Assembly (NCBI GenBank): GCA_009760855.2
Contig: WPIO01000010.1
Location: 310,001 to 374,000 of the forward strand
DNA: 64,000 nucleotides
Direction of reading: 5' to 3'
DNA from: Cristatella mucedo
Taxonomy: Eukaryota; Bryozoa; Phylactolaemata; Cristatellidae
Shown: positions 22,920 through 35,790 of the stretch, piece after piece
How the letters are laid out: each line of letters starts with the position of its first letter
How positions within the stretch are numbered: position 1 is the stretch's first letter
Notes under the pieces: model-generated
Told to the model about the DNA's origin: nothing
Seen by the model: only the letters and a program-made list of their open reading frames with translations
The model's database searches: none
Translations under genes and position numbers: made by a program

Positions 22920-24580
22920 TGCTGTCTTGCGAGTGAGATGAGGTTTTCGACGTGAAAACCATAAGCTTGCGTTAGCAGTTATCTCATGGCAAAATTTATA
23001 TTAGCTCATTAGTGGCTACAAACTCGCGTCTGTCGCATAACATACGACCAGTGGTCCCGGCTGCTACGCTTCAGAGAAACTCGACCGAATGCCGGTGCTA
23101 ACTAGCTCGTGCAAGCGCAGCTAATTGAAACGCCGAAGGCTCGGCGGAATAGGCTTCCCCGGCCGCTTACCTGGCGGCGTAACCTAGCACCCAACGCCGT
23201 TCGGTGCGCGTCTACGCGCAATAAGCAGGCCGCCTAGAAACGAGCGTTTCTAGCGCTGACCTACTTATCGTTACTAAAGGGGGTCGTGAGTCCGCGGCGT
23301 GAATTGGAAAGGGAGACACGCAAATTGGGGGGATTTTACTGAGCTTTATTCGCAAGCGGCGCACAAAGTCGCTGCGCGTCTAGCTCAGTTTTTATCTCCA
23401 CACTCCTCACACGCTCTCAACTGCACAAGCATTCTTGCGGAGGGAATACGTCCCCCGCACTTAGGCTACCTGCGTCTATTGTGGGGAACGACCCAAATAG
23501 AACGAGTAGCCCGAACCGGAGCCTAGACCCTGGCTGTAGAACTGGGGCTCCGCCTCCACCTTAACGGCAGGAATACCTCACACACGCCACCTCAAGCACT
23601 CTTGCGGAGGAAACACGTCTCCACACTTAGGCTCCCTGCGTCTCTAGGGGAACGGCCCAAATAGACAAAGGACCCCGAACCAACGGAGTATCTCACACCA
23701 CACCAACTACGTCTAGCTCGCACCGGCAAATTCCTATGCCAAAACCACGTGCGAGCGCGCACGCACACATCGCAAAAGAAACGCAAATGCTAGCTCGGGC
23801 GCGATACGACCGTATTCGGTGGAGTCCACCGAATCCTTCTAGCACTGTCTCGTCCTGTCCCGTCAATCGCCGGCGAACAGCCCGCCCTCCTCCCTCACTT
23901 TCAGAGAAACGAGTCCGACGGCATTGAAGCGAAGCCGAAGAGAGGAGCCGAACAAAAGACCCAGAGCGAGCGTCGCTCGACTCTTAAATACCTAGCTGAG
24001 ACAATGGGGCAAGAGCTTAGTGGTATTGGGCCCGACACCTTGGCCCACTACGGTAAGGATTTGATACTGCCACTAGGCCACTGGAAGGGCACCCTGTCCA
24101 GCTTAAATGCCGAATAGGTTCCAGACGGTTCTTTTAGGACCGAGTTATGGCCCAGGTTGACAGGCCAGCCAACATCAATCAGAAGCTCCCGCGGGTATCC
24201 GACATATTCTAAAGGCCGGATTGCCACCGCTGGTCCCAGAGCCTCCTGGCTTGCTCTAAAGCTCTTGCTCTCTCACCGCACTGGCGCTCCTCTCTGGTTC
24301 ACTGCTCCAGGACAAAGGAGTTCTTGCCCGCCGCCGACCAGCTCTTGTTCGCGCTAAAATTAAGCCAAGGCCAGCAAGGCGCTACATAATGAGTCATCGA
24401 AGCTGCTTGAATCCAAACAGCAACGCAGGGCACAGCAGTGCGGCAGCGATAAGTATTACGAAAAAAAGACCTCAATAAATCAGTCGGTGAAAATATCTCT
24501 CAAAAATCCGGGGCTTAGCATGCATGGCACGGTCTGATAGCTGATCCGATACCAACTAGCTATCGTTTCAAATGCTGTTC
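22920..24580. other. Moderately GC-rich stretch with imperfect direct repeats
   Basis: Contains a 20-bp inverted repeat CTAGAAACGAGCGTTTCTAG at 23234-23253. It also holds two related blocks, 23409-23519 and 23581-23682, sharing TCTTGCGGAGG, CACTTAGGCT, CCTGCGTCT and CCCAAATAGA. No gene is recognisable. Confidence 0.6.
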
Positions 24581-24594
24581 CGTGCACTCTAAGC

Positions 24595-25475
24595 TACGGG
24601 TTGTGACTGTCGGTTCTGCCAATTGTAACTTAGGGAATACTCGTAATGTTTTAAGAAGTTTTCATAATCTAGGCACGCCAGCTCGCGCAGTAGCTACCTG
24701 TATTGCTAGTCTACTGGCCAGTGAAATTAGGTACTTGCAGTTGGTGCATAAAGCTACAACTGGGCTTGTCAGTCGTAAGCTTTTCAGTTGTCACATCACA
24801 CCATTTCTCGCCGACCTGCACTGGCTTCCCATCAAGTAGCGTATCAATTAAAAATGTACGCCACTTACTTTTAGGCCATTTCATTCTTTGGCTCCAGCCT
24901 ACCTATCTTAAACACACCCCAACGTGCAAGGCGTTGCACTTTCCGCTTTTCCAACTCAAATCGTATAGCGATTAACATAAGTAAATATAATCATTTGTAT
25001 AAAGCTCTAGAAGAACTGAATCTCTACTCGGACGCTTCACACATGCCTCGGGGCTCGAGCCCACGAACCTTGACCACTGGGTCAAAACAGCTGTGCCTTG
25101 AACGAACCTGAAATCCTCTGGAGACCGTGCCTTCACTTCGTACGCTCCCAGAGCCTGGAATGCATTCCCAACTGACGCCACGGCATCCCCTGACTTGACG
25201 TTATTTAAGAAGTAGACGCACCTGTATCTCACAGCATTTGGTGGGTCCGTGCGAGTTTTCTGTATGTGCTCATGTGTCCTGACACCGTGAATTTTAATCT
25301 GCGACCATTAACCAGATGTGTATGTTTAAATTGTGCATGCTCCCACTAACCATATTATGTTTGTTGAAATTGTGCAGGCTGCCACTAACCACTTGACCAT
25401 GTTTCTTTTACAGGGAATGTAAAGTGCCTAGAAAGAGATTAAGTTCCATGATGGCACTCAACACATTTTCATTGG
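24595..25475 (+). mobile_element. L2/CR1-like LINE fragment split by a SINE
   Basis: Plus-strand blocks are LQLVHKATTGLVSRKLFSCH and FLADLHWLPIK (about 24735-24838) and SLAPAYLS-type wording (about 24885-24910). After an inserted SINE, the AACCTGAAATCCTCTGGAGACC block follows at 25094. The 3' end (TGTAAAGTGCCTAGAAAGAG, TTAAGTTCC) lies at about 25420-25450. Confidence 0.75.
24978..25093 (-). mobile_element. SINE family 1, nested in a LINE
   Basis: Minus strand: GTTTTGACCCAGTGGTCAAGG, then TTCGTGGGCTCGAGCCCCGA (B box), GCATGTGTGAAGCGTCCGA, GTAGAGATTCAGTTCTTCTA and a TA-rich end. It is shorter than the 19180 copy because the segment between the A and B boxes is missing. Confidence 0.8.
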
Positions 25476-25479
25476 TTAT

Positions 25480-26250
25480 TATTGTCACTTATTTCTCCGA
25501 TGATTAGCGAGACGCTGTGCTAAATAAATGTGGCTCCCAGGCGACATTCCAAATCGCACCGCCCTTGGGTAGTGGGCAGCGGTCAAGATTATCTTGGCCG
25601 CTAACTTAAGCAAACGTGACTTAATTAAACGCAGTGTAATCGCCTGGTGGTCCAGCCTCTCCAGAACCGCATGCTAACGCAAGAGCTTATGCAGTTGATT
25701 TCGCATAAAGTCAGGGAGACGCTAGGCTTGTATAATAGGGTTGGCTTCGTTGCCCATATGAAATCTCAATCAGCTATCTAATTCAGCTTACAGCAGCGGC
25801 TGGCTGGAATTGTGTCAAGGAGCGATTTACTTCCGCTCGTTGGACGTCTAACTGGAATTGTGTCAATGAGTCATTCAAGTTAGCTTGCAGGAGCGTCTGG
25901 GTGGAGTTGTGTGAGCCCTCGGAGGCATTTCGCCCGGGACATGCAACCAATTCTGCCAAAGCAAGCGTTGCGTACGCGTGCGCGCACACACGTAGACACG
26001 CATTTGATCTCGGTTTTCAGACCCTGGCGAGCCTGGGCGACCGACGTCCACGATCATTCTCGCGGTTTAGCTCGCGCATGCACTCGTCGTATTTTGTCGA
26101 ATTCTTTGCCAGCCGGAATGAAGCGAGTCGATAGGAGTAGCGGCGGGCGGGCGGGCGCCTGCGCGGGGACTGGGCACCTTCGCGGGGACTGGGCGCCTTC
26201 GCGGAAGCGTAAGCGCGGAAAGCTCGGCACCGTGCGCGATCTGCGGCAGG
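25480..26250. other. Stretch without a recognisable gene
   Basis: Contains short duplicated words (GGCTGGAATTGTGTCAA at 25802 and AACTGGAATTGTGTCAA at 25851) and GC-rich GCGGGGACTGGGC duplicates at about 26163-26192 leading into the minisatellite. Confidence 0.5.
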
Positions 26251-26660
26251 AGATCGGCGGTAGATCAGCGGTAGATCGGCGGAAGATTGGCGGGAGATCG
26301 GCGATAGATCGGCGGTAGATCAGTGGTAGATCGGCCGGAGATCGGCGGGAGATCGGCGAGAGATCGGTTGCGGTAGATCAGTGGTAGATCGGCGGGAGAT
26401 CGGCGGGAGATCGGCGATAGATCGGCGGTAGATCCGTGGTAGATCAGTGGTAGATCGGCGGGAGATCGGCGATAGATCGGCGAGAGATCGGTTGCGGTAG
26501 ATCAGTGATAGATCGGCGGGAGATCGGCCCGAGATCGGCGATAGATCGGCGGTAGATCAGTGGTAGATCGGCGGGAGATCGGCGGGCGATCGGTGCTAGA
26601 TCGGCAGAAGATCGGTGGCGGGAGATCGGCGGGAGATCAGAGGGAGATCGGTGGAAGATT
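26251..26660 (+). repeat. 11-bp minisatellite with 124-bp higher-order period
   Basis: About 37 units of AGATCGGCGGK, each with a GATC. Variants include AGATCAGTGGT and AGATCGGCGAT. A 14-bp variant (AGATCGGTTGCGGT) appears at 26362 and again 124 bp later, so ten 11-mers plus one 14-mer form a higher-order unit. Because 11 is not a multiple of 3, open frames here encode an 11-residue repeat and are not evidence of a gene. Confidence 0.95.
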
Positions 26661-26664
26661 TTCC

Positions 26665-27290
26665 CTAAAATTGTACGAGTTTGCTGCGAGCATCTCCCGG
26701 AACGTCTACTCAAGAAGCCAGAAGAATGTAACCTACTTTGCAACCATCCGGGAAAAATGTGATAAAAATTATTTCCACACTGTCCAAAAGTCCCTTTCAT
26801 TGTGAATGCTGCGATAAAAAGCGGGGCATTTTGAAGAAGCTTACGTAATTCACATTTACTTTCACAGCAATTGGTACTAAAATGTGTAAATGCTCATCCT
26901 CCACAACGAGCAGCATCGTTTTTTAGCCTTGAGCTCGATATTCTCACATGTTTATATTTTTATTCTACGCTGCATTATGCTTAGAATTGCAAGCAATCTC
27001 GGGTAATGATTTTATATAAGTTACAACTTAAAATGAAAAGATAACGTCACATATAACGGTAGCAAAAGAGTTTGAAGCCAAGTAGCATCATTACATTTGA
27101 AATGCAATGCCAGAGTGGACACGTAGTCGTTTGTGGTCTTGGCTGCAAGCTGGTAATTAAGTGTAAATGAAGTAAACCAAGCTATGTTCAGAGGAAAATT
27201 CCACTGCTAATCATCAAGTTCGATTTTGTCCAGACCTAGGGAATACGGCAGTAAGCAAGGTTGATTACTAAATCCAAGAAATTCAGTCAA
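26665..27290. other. Stretch without a recognisable gene
   Basis: No element or coding signal is seen. Confidence 0.4.
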
Positions 27291-27291
27291 G

Positions 27292-27526
<235 letters not shown>

Positions 27527-27529
27527 ATC

Positions 27530-28290
27530 CTTTGCTAAAGTAGCTTCGATGACTTCCTGCTATCAGCGTGTAAAATGGAAAGTTCTTACTCTGACCCACG
27601 TGGCCAGCCATGGCGATGGTACAATGTGGCACCATAAGCAATGGCCGCGCCTAGACGTGGAGTCTGGATGGTTAGGGCGTGCTCTGATTTTTATTCATCT
27701 TGACATGTGCGGTATAATCTAGAAATTTGTGTAGCACGCAGCGGTCATGCGTTTTGTTCCATTCTGCGTCCGGATGTGAAGTCGTTAGTCAGTAATCGTA
27801 ACGCCATTTCGGTAAGCTGCAGAAGTTTTAAGGTCGCTCATGTGTTCTACAGCTCTGCCGCTTACGAAGAGGTGAACTTATTTAGGCAGGCTAATTTAAG
27901 GTTTGAGCCATCGTGAAAATAAAGCTGTATTCACAAGAAATTGCGTTACCAAGCCTATTGAAGTCACGAGTCTGCTACTATGCTATGGCTGCTCTCAGCA
28001 GTGCTCCTCGACTGATGACAGCAAAACGGACGCTTAACAACCTATGCAGATAATGTATACAGCCCCAATGGCGCATCTTGGTGATTCATCGCTATTACCT
28101 GAAGTCATACGACATTGAATTGAGCAGTTTAGTGGAGGGCTTTAGGTAAAGCAACAACAACGAAGTCTGGATTGTAAATAAGACCGTGAAGGTCAAGATC
28201 AAACTCAGACCCACACGCTGAGTACATGCTGCCTCTCCGCGTACACGCCAGACTGCACCTATGCACTCCTCGGTTGGCTGCCGTCGTTAC
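27530..28290. other. Stretch without a recognisable gene
   Basis: Short frames only. Confidence 0.4.
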
Positions 28291-28296
28291 CTCAGA

Positions 28297-28465
28297 GAGC
28301 CGTGATGGTACACTAGGTAAGGCGGTTGCTTTTCACGACCTCAGGTGCCGAGGTCGTGGGTTCTAATCCTGCGGTGGGTGATTGTTTATCGCCACTGCAA
28401 GCGGTGGTGATAGCCGCAAAGACTATTCAGTTGCTATACAAAAAAGGCTATTAAATCAGCTGGTA
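28297..28465 (+). mobile_element. SINE family 2, tRNA-derived
   Basis: GAGCCGTGATGGTACACTAG followed by GTAAGGCGG (A-box region), then GAGGTCGTGGGTTCTAATCC (B box), TGCGGTGGGTGATTGTTTAT, CGCCACTGCAAGCGGTGGTG and TTGCTATACAAAAAAGGC, ending TTAAATCAGCTGG. The 3' part (CGCCACTGCAAGCGGTGG) is a small inverted repeat. Confidence 0.85.
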
Positions 28466-28469
28466 TTTA

Positions 28470-29138
28470 TTTTGTATTTAAATATGACCCTCGCCTCTCT
28501 TTCGAACCTATTCAGCTTTGGGCAGCCTGGCTCGACTTAGGAAGCCACTCTCTGAAGCAAGCCACATCGCCACAGAACGGCGAAGCTTGGCTGCGGAATG
28601 CTGGACCCTTAAAAACGCCGATTCGATGCAACGGTGCCCAGGGCAAGGCTCATGAGCGTATCTCTGCTGGTTGCATCAATCTGCGAGCACGGTTGCATCA
28701 ATCTGTGAGCACGGTTTCGTCAATCCTGCGATCATCCGATGTGCGCTCGGTCAAGGCGACTGGAGGCGACGGCTTCGGTAAGAGTCTGAAGCGGCTGCTG
28801 CGTGAGGCAAGTGAGCTTAACGGTCGCCGCTCACTTGTTTTTAGTTTTTTTGTCCCAGATATAACCAGCTGCCCAGACATTTATGCCGACATGTTCACCT
28901 GTGACGCCCTAGCTTGCTTTAGACCTCACCTTGACTTTAGACCTCACCTTGACTGGCAACTGAGCGCCTTTGGACGTCTAGTAGGCTAAGCCTAGCTACT
29001 ACGTCTGACAACCACGCACCAGCCGTGCTAGTGACCTCGTTGAAGCTCAGCAAAACGACAGAGATAGCTGTGGATGATTCATATTTAAAGTGAGTAATAC
29101 ATAATTGGATATTTTGGTTAATGCAGTTGAACTCTTGC
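28470..29138 (+). other. Stretch with short tandem repeats and an unassigned frame
   Basis: TTGCATCAATCTG-GAGCACGG repeats at about 28671-28712, and TTTAGACCTCACCTTGAC occurs twice in tandem at about 28918-28953. A plus-strand frame (28693-28989) spans both repeats, carries no recognised domain and lacks an ATG at its start. Confidence 0.45.
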
Positions 29139-29140
29139 CA

Positions 29141-29298
29141 CGCTAGTTTGGCTCAGTGCTTAAAGTGCGCCCCCACCACGATCAAGTTAGTTGTATTTGG
29201 TGACTGAGGTCGTGGGCTATAGCCCCGTGGCATGTGCTATGCGCTTGATTACAGGTTGGTTTTTCTTATGGGGCTATGCAAATGAATTATATTTTGAA
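29141..29298 (+). mobile_element. SINE family 1, diverged copy
   Basis: CGCTAGTTTGGCTCAGTGCT followed by TAAAGTGCGCC (A-box region), CTGAGGTCGTGGGCTATAGC (B box with CTATAGCCCC), then ATGTGCTATGCGC and a CAAATGAATTATATTTTG end. Confidence 0.65.
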
Positions 29299-29299
29299 T

Positions 29300-32200
29300 T
29301 TTACTTTACTTTCATGGTTATCATTCTGGTCACCTTCATTTAACGTCGATAACTACCCAACCAGAAATTCGCTGTGTCCTGATGTCACTGATGTCAAACC
29401 GCAAAAGTACTAAACAGTTTCTTGGTAGAGCATCCTGACGTTCAGACATCTATCGAAACGATGTCTCAACAAGACAGCAATGCACTACACTGCACATTAA
29501 TGGCGCATTTGATCGGGGCAATCTCTGGCATGAGTCATTCCTCTATTGTCTCGATAGCATTATGAACCGTCTGCTGATGGAACAGCATTAGAAGATCTGG
29601 AAACATGTCTGCCCATTTTACAGCATTTAAACCTGGACCGGCGTATGTCGCATACGGCTAAAGCACTCAGCCTCTGGCTGCTGCTGATCCCCACTGGAGT
29701 TCGCACGCGATGGCTTGCTTCTGAGCACCAGGACGAAGCTCTACCGGCATCGAAATACTGTGCAAGGCCGGTGCATCCGCGAAGCGGTGAGCGTCTGCCA
29801 AGACTTGAACCGGCCTCGTGGACTAGTGTCGACATTATATAGGACCTTAAATTGGATGCAGTGATTCTGCTTTCTAAATTAAGTCCCACAAGAAAAATCT
29901 CTGTACAACAGTCATTCCACGTACTCTATCTAATGTATGAATAACAATCTGCACTAAGTAGAGGCTTCTCTGTGAGGACTCTCTCCTGACTCGGTCATGC
30001 AAAATCAGTGGATAACATGTGGAAATATCATGAGTTAAATTAAGAGCGGATTGCTAATCAAATTACGCAATGAAACGAGTTACGTAATTTGCATCGCTTC
30101 CTACGCAGAATGCGCGATAGTTATGTTCACAAGTCCAACTTGCTGCGACAGCATATCATGCTGAGAGTTGACAGCAACTTCAACGAGATTGTCAGCAGCA
30201 TCCACCTGGTAACTGAGGGGTGTGACAAAATGTGCTGGGCTCTCGGTCTCATGAACTTCATCATATCTAGGTACGCCGACAAGTTAGGCTGCTTTATGGC
30301 CAGAGGCACGTGCTCTCACTTACCTCTTTGGGCGCTGCGAAAGAAAGTTCGTACAAATGTTCTGACGTTGTGTCACTGTGTATTCGTAAATAAGTGGTTA
30401 AGAAAGGTTGCTGATGCTCTTAATGATGGGTGGTGCATGCACAACACCGCACTGCTTTTGAGCTACATTGTAAATTCATGCCTTTGGTTATAACGAGAAT
30501 CGCTTGGCTGATATGTATCAACCTATATAAATTGTGATGTGCGTCTCTTACGACATAGCTTAGTAGCTAGCCATCGCCAACTAGTTGGAAGAGAGCACGT
30601 GCGAACATGACCGAGAATGGAAAAATTTACTTCATGAAAACAAATATAAATTTTATTGTAATAAAAAAAACTGAAAACGCACCCAGTTTTGATAGCAATG
30701 TGCCGCAGAAAAATGATCACGATGCGTTTATTCTAACGTAAAGGTGATCACTTCGCAACTATTAAAGAATACTCTGAGAACGAATAAACGGTGATTTATT
30801 TTTAATATATTTTTACAGTAAATAGGATAAACACTATCTTGAAATATTTGTTCATTTCTCATCATGCTAAGATTTGAATGCATTACGAAAAAGCTGCAAG
30901 ATAAATGGTTAATTGAGCGGGCTCATCAGCCATGTCAAAGCCCCCTCAGGCCTGCCTTCAAACGCTATATGAGATTGTTAAGCATTTTCTCACTTTTTTA
31001 GGTTAGCATAAATAAAGCCTCTAAATAAAAAGAAAACAGAATCTAATGATAGGTTATCATTATAATTATTCCATATTGCCATTCACATGTGAAGGAAATT
31101 TAGAGGCCTTTTCTCATGTCGTAGTTTCTTCGCGGAAAAGAGAAGATAGTTCATAATAGCGGAAATTCTGAGGCGTACCCTGGGACCGGTATGTAAGGCA
31201 CTCAGAAAATATCAACATTTTCTTGACTGTAATAACACTGAATAAAGCAAATAATCACGGGAAAGTTTGCATCAACAAGTCAAAGGTCAATGTAAGCAGA
31301 TACAAAAACATTTATGTATTCAGCAACCTCAGACTCGAGCCTACGGTGTTTACAGCCACGATACCTAAGGAGGCGATCCCTAAAGCTGCTTGTAAAATCA
31401 CGGTCGCTGCTGTAACATGGTCCAACAATTGCAACATCCCGGTCAGTAATTCTAGCCGATTAGCGTTCTGTCGATGCTGCCAGTCCCACCGCTGTAGTAG
31501 CTGTTGCTGTCGTTGTAAGAGCAGCCGTCGGCTCTGCTGATGCACCTAACGTGCACGAGCTTACGGGTTATATTCAATCATCCTGCATCGGTAACTGACC
31601 ATAGTACTAAAGGTCATGGTTATTAGCGCCAGGAGCAATTACTTGAACCTGTCATCGGATACTATATTTGGTCATGCAATCGGCTACACAAGCTTTTTGT
31701 CTCATTGCTCCCCAACTTGCTTTGTTCTGCGAAGTGTTTATTCATACCAAGATCTAAGAGTGATTGGGTCATTGCTCATCAGCTGCTAGTCTCATATCTT
31801 CCCATTCAGATTCGGGTGTATTAGAGTCGTTATTTTGTTCCTTCTAATGGTACACAATTTTATCAAGAATCGCTAGGGCTCCGCGACCAAAATCCTTGAT
31901 AGGAAATGAAATGCATTTGACTTCCGTTTGATGGGAAACGGTTGCTAATAGGGTTGCAATATTGCACGAATTCAGTCCTTTTTGTCGCCTGGTTTTGAAG
32001 ACATACCGTCTAACCATACTTGAGGGAAATATGGTTGACAGCTTTATTGTGCTGATGCGCGTGCTGAGTTTAATTGATCGAAAGGTTGCTCTACACTTCC
32101 ACCGGAAGTGGAAGCATAATCCAGTCGCACATTATATACTACGCTGCTTGATGATGCATCATCGTCAAGCTGGATTGGTTTCATGTCCCTTAAACTAAAG

Positions 32201-32495
32201 GCTGGTACAGTCCAACGGGCCTTCTTTTAAAAGCTATCTCAAGAGATATAGAGATCAGACATGTCGCTCTAAACCACCAGTGCAGTCTGTGTGCAAAAGA
32301 CTGGCACAGACAGCGTGCAAGTCTAGATGCCTGCGCACGTCGCTGAACCGGACTACTTCTTTGCACCCAGGTCGCTACAGAGGCAGTTTGGCACTCCGTG
32401 AGCCAGGACCGAATGTTGCATGCATGCTTCTGTGCCACCCCTGTCCCTTTGTAATTCAGGGGCACATTTATAGTTTACTAGCTGAAGTACTGCCG
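29300..32495. other. Long stretch without a recognisable gene
   Basis: AT-leaning in the middle (30.5-31.1 kb). An uninterrupted plus-strand frame from an ATG at 30110 to a stop at 30493 (SNLLRQHIMLRVDSN, then LMNFIISRYADKLGCF) has no recognised family. A Cys-rich frame lies at 31450-31540 (FCRCCQSHRCSSCCC). Neither is called a gene. Confidence 0.45.
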
Positions 32496-32499
32496 ATCT

Positions 32500-32655
32500 G
32501 TCGTAGCCCAGGGGTAAGGTCTAACTCTTCACGACCCAGGTCGTGGGTTCGAGACCTGAAGCGGTTGATCCCTTATTGACCACTGCATGCGGTGCTGATA
32601 GCATTGGAGGCTCTTTTTTGCGAGATAAAACAAAATGGGACCAGTAAATCAGCAT
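32500..32655 (+). mobile_element. SINE family 2, diverged copy
   Basis: GTAGCCCAGGGGTAAGGTC, then CAGGTCGTGGGTTCGAGACC (B box), GACCACTGCATGCGGTGCTG, and CAGTAAATCAGCATACC before a short (ATT)n run to about 32680. Confidence 0.7.
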
Positions 32656-32689
32656 ACCTTATTATTATTATTAGTATTACCTCATCTGT

Positions 32690-33045
32690 AGATGACCATC
32701 GAAAAAATAAGTTTCAAGAAGGCGTGGGCGATCTCTGCTCCTGGTCTACCTGAGCAAATGCGAAAGATTCCGATAGACTGAGAAATTCGCTGAGTGGTGC
32801 ACGTGGATGGCAAGCTGAGAACTTTCTCTCTCGTGTTCTCGTTCTCTCTACGCGTTCTCGGAATGCTGCTCATTGCTCATCTGAACGACACGTGCGCGGA
32901 TGCTGATGCTGATTAGCTTCGGCAGCGAGCGTTGCAGCGATACAGGAAGGATGACTCGTAGGTCTATGAGTCCTAGGCCAGTAACCCGGCTGTGGCTTCA
33001 GCTAGAGCTCCTGCTATGAAATGACGGTACTTCCGGTCGGCCGTC
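32690..33045. other. Stretch without a recognisable gene
   Basis: No element or coding signal is seen. Confidence 0.35.
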
Positions 33046-33046
33046 G

Positions 33047-33049
<3 letters not shown>

Positions 33050-33130
<81 letters not shown>
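33050..33130. repeat. (CT)n microsatellite
   Basis: About 40 uninterrupted CT units followed by GCTCGCTC and other CT-rich variants to about 33170. Confidence 0.96.
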
Positions 33131-33133
<3 letters not shown>

Positions 33134-33174
33134 CGCTCTAGCTCTCGCTCTCGCTCTCACTCTCTTCCCTCCGC

Positions 33175-34845
33175 TGCACACACAGCTCACTTAGATGCTG
33201 GTCTAGATCGAATGTCACTCAAAGTTCTTCCAGAGAAAAAGCTCAGCATCGAACAGAGGAGCTTTGTAGTAGTATTCAAGGTGACAGACAAAAGCATCGG
33301 CTGCAAGCATGGGCAGGCTGCTTCGCATTGCAATACCGTGCACGGTTTGTACGAACTCGTTGATCTCTTCGCCCATCGCCAAAGGTGGATAAAGGTTTCG
33401 CCGATTTGTACCGATTTGACATGCACCCACCGAGTGCCTACTGCTCAGTGACATGGATAGTATTTGACTGAAGTAGATACATATGTACATACCTTTGCAG
33501 CTTCTATCACTGTCAGCTAAGTCGAATTCGGTCGCTAACTAATTGGGCTCCCGGTTACTGAGCTTTCTACTGCCGAACGCAGTAGGTTTTCGGCATTTTT
33601 CATGTTCATTTTTCCCTGGCGCAAAGCAAGACAAGATCGACGATCGATGCATCGATCGTGCAGCCACAGATCAGTAACGTGGGACTTCCACAGACTGCAT
33701 CGTGACGTCATCAGCCGATATATTCCGGAGCTGCTCGAAGGCAGTAGTTGAGCACTCGCCCGTCCGCTTAACATCCTTCGGCTAGCCGTAAAGCACTCTG
33801 AGCTGGGAGCGCAGCCTAATATAAATTCCTGAACGAAGCGTACCAGACTGAGAAAGCGAACAATGTTGTCACCTCTCAGTGGCGGTTACTTATTCCTTAA
33901 TAGGGCCAATTTTCTGCAGCACCAGACGGACTTGGGCAAGTGAGATCATGCGACCAAACAATTTACGGCTCTTGGCAGCTCCCAAAGAAACAATTAAAAC
34001 CATCGTTCCAGTAAAACGTGTGCACGTGAAAGTGTTCCGCTTATGACGGCGCTTGAGATTATTAGCTGTTCCTGAATTTTAGTGACTGGAATTTGACTGT
34101 CACTCTAAGTTTTAATCATTTAAACAGAAACAATTACGCAAAGCCGACAGCCTGGTAGACTCGGCTGTAAGACAATGGCGGAGCATTTCGGAAATCCTAC
34201 CAGCGACTGAGGGCGCAAGAGGGCGAATGGTCACATTTCCACTACCGGTTGTTATCCATGAGCCCTCATATACCGCATGTGAACGAGTTTTCTTGTATGC
34301 GGGTTTGCTAATCGTTTCCCGGCGTTGGCTTCCCTGTGGATCGCGATGGCTTATGGCTGGCCGTAAATGCGGGTAACACTTATCATACTGAGACGTTTCC
34401 ATCCTTACCGTAGTCGTCAGTTCTGCCGGTTCCGCCGTCGCCACAGCCGTGGCCACAGCTCTATCCCCCTCGCTGCCAGAGGCGCTGCCGCAACATTCGT
34501 TAGTAGAGCAGCCTGAGATGCTGACGCTAGCGCCCGCGCCACGACGGCACCAGCGTCGCACAGCTTCCGGATCAGCAGAACGCTGTCGTGCAAGCAAAGC
34601 CCACTCCGAACACTGGCTGACAAAATGCAGCCGGTGTGCACCACTGCGACGTAATTCGCCTCGTATGCCATTACGGGCCGTGTCTGTCCACGCCAGTCCC
34701 ACGATCCTATCGATTACGGGGTTGGCCAAGACCCTTCTGAGCAGCTTTAATTTCTATAGAGACCGACTATCTAGGGGCTCCCATACCGTGGCGTCGCCCA
34801 TGTTAAACTTGACGTCCTGCGCTCGCTTCCGGCTGATGGCAAGAT
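33175..34845. other. Stretch without a recognisable gene
   Basis: The overlapping open frames at 34112-34850 on both strands share the rising GC content and carry no domain. Confidence 0.4.
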
Positions 34846-34849
34846 CTCC

Positions 34850-35752
34850 TTGAAATGTACAGCCGAGTCTGCACGGGAAAAACTCCAGCGGACGAGGCCG
34901 AGCGTCTCGCGCCGAGCAAGCCGTACCCGAGGACGCGCGCGCGCTATACGCGAAACGCTGGCACCGGATAGACGCACAGCTGCTTACGCGCGCGCGACGG
35001 CGGCTGCGTGGGCGCGCGCTCGAGCACGGCGCGCGCGCGTTGCGGGCGCACTGTTTCGCGTTAGCATGCCCGAGCGAGCGCTCTCGCAAGCGCTCGCGCA
35101 GGGGTTCACGCGAGCGAGCTGCTGCGTGAAAGAGCGCGCGCGTACGCGGGGCAGCGGGGCGGTAGCTAGTGTGCACTGTAGTCGAGCTACGCGAGGATCT
35201 CGAGTAGCTCGGCTCTGCTCGCGCGCACTCTCCCGCGCCCGCGTCTGCGAGCTGTCGGGAGCCGCTGGTAGGTGGCGGCCGCCTCCCGGCGGCGGCGGCT
35301 CCGAGGAAGCCGCCGCCGAATCGCTGAGCCAGCGGCTGTAACCGCGTCGTCAGGCTCGGCCTCCGATGCGGCCGAGGCTCGGACTGATCTCGCGTGGCTC
35401 CCGGAAATAGCATCGCGGAGCATCGATCTGCAGAGCGAGCGCGAGAGCGCTCGCGCCCGCTCTGCAGCCGCTCCGCCGTCGTCGTCAGCGGCGGAGCGGC
35501 TGCTCGCCGGCGGCGGCGGCGGCGGCTGCTGGGCAGGCGGCGTCGGAGGGCTCGTGGCTAGCGGAAGTGCGAGTGGCGAAAATCGATGGAGCAACAAATA
35601 TTTCCTGTTAGCAACTCTTGTTCGCCGGATAAAGGCAGCTTATCCGTGTAACGCCGCAGAGCCCGACGACGATTGAGAGGTAGGCTGCCGTTAATATCGG
35701 AAACGTTCATCTTGGCGAAGCCCTAGGTAAGCACGTGCATGCCACAACACCT

Positions 35753-35790
<38 letters not shown>

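Noticed and set aside
26251-26660. CRISPR-like array
   Set aside because: Units are contiguous 11-mers without unique spacers, and the DNA is animal.
26444-26800. Minus-strand frame with an 11-residue repeat
   Set aside because: Any frame of an 11-bp minisatellite gives an 11-residue repeat; no domain beyond it.
34754-35413. 219-codon minus-strand Arg/Ala-rich frame
   Set aside because: Lies in the CpG-dense tract with equally long frames on the other strand and no recognisable domain.
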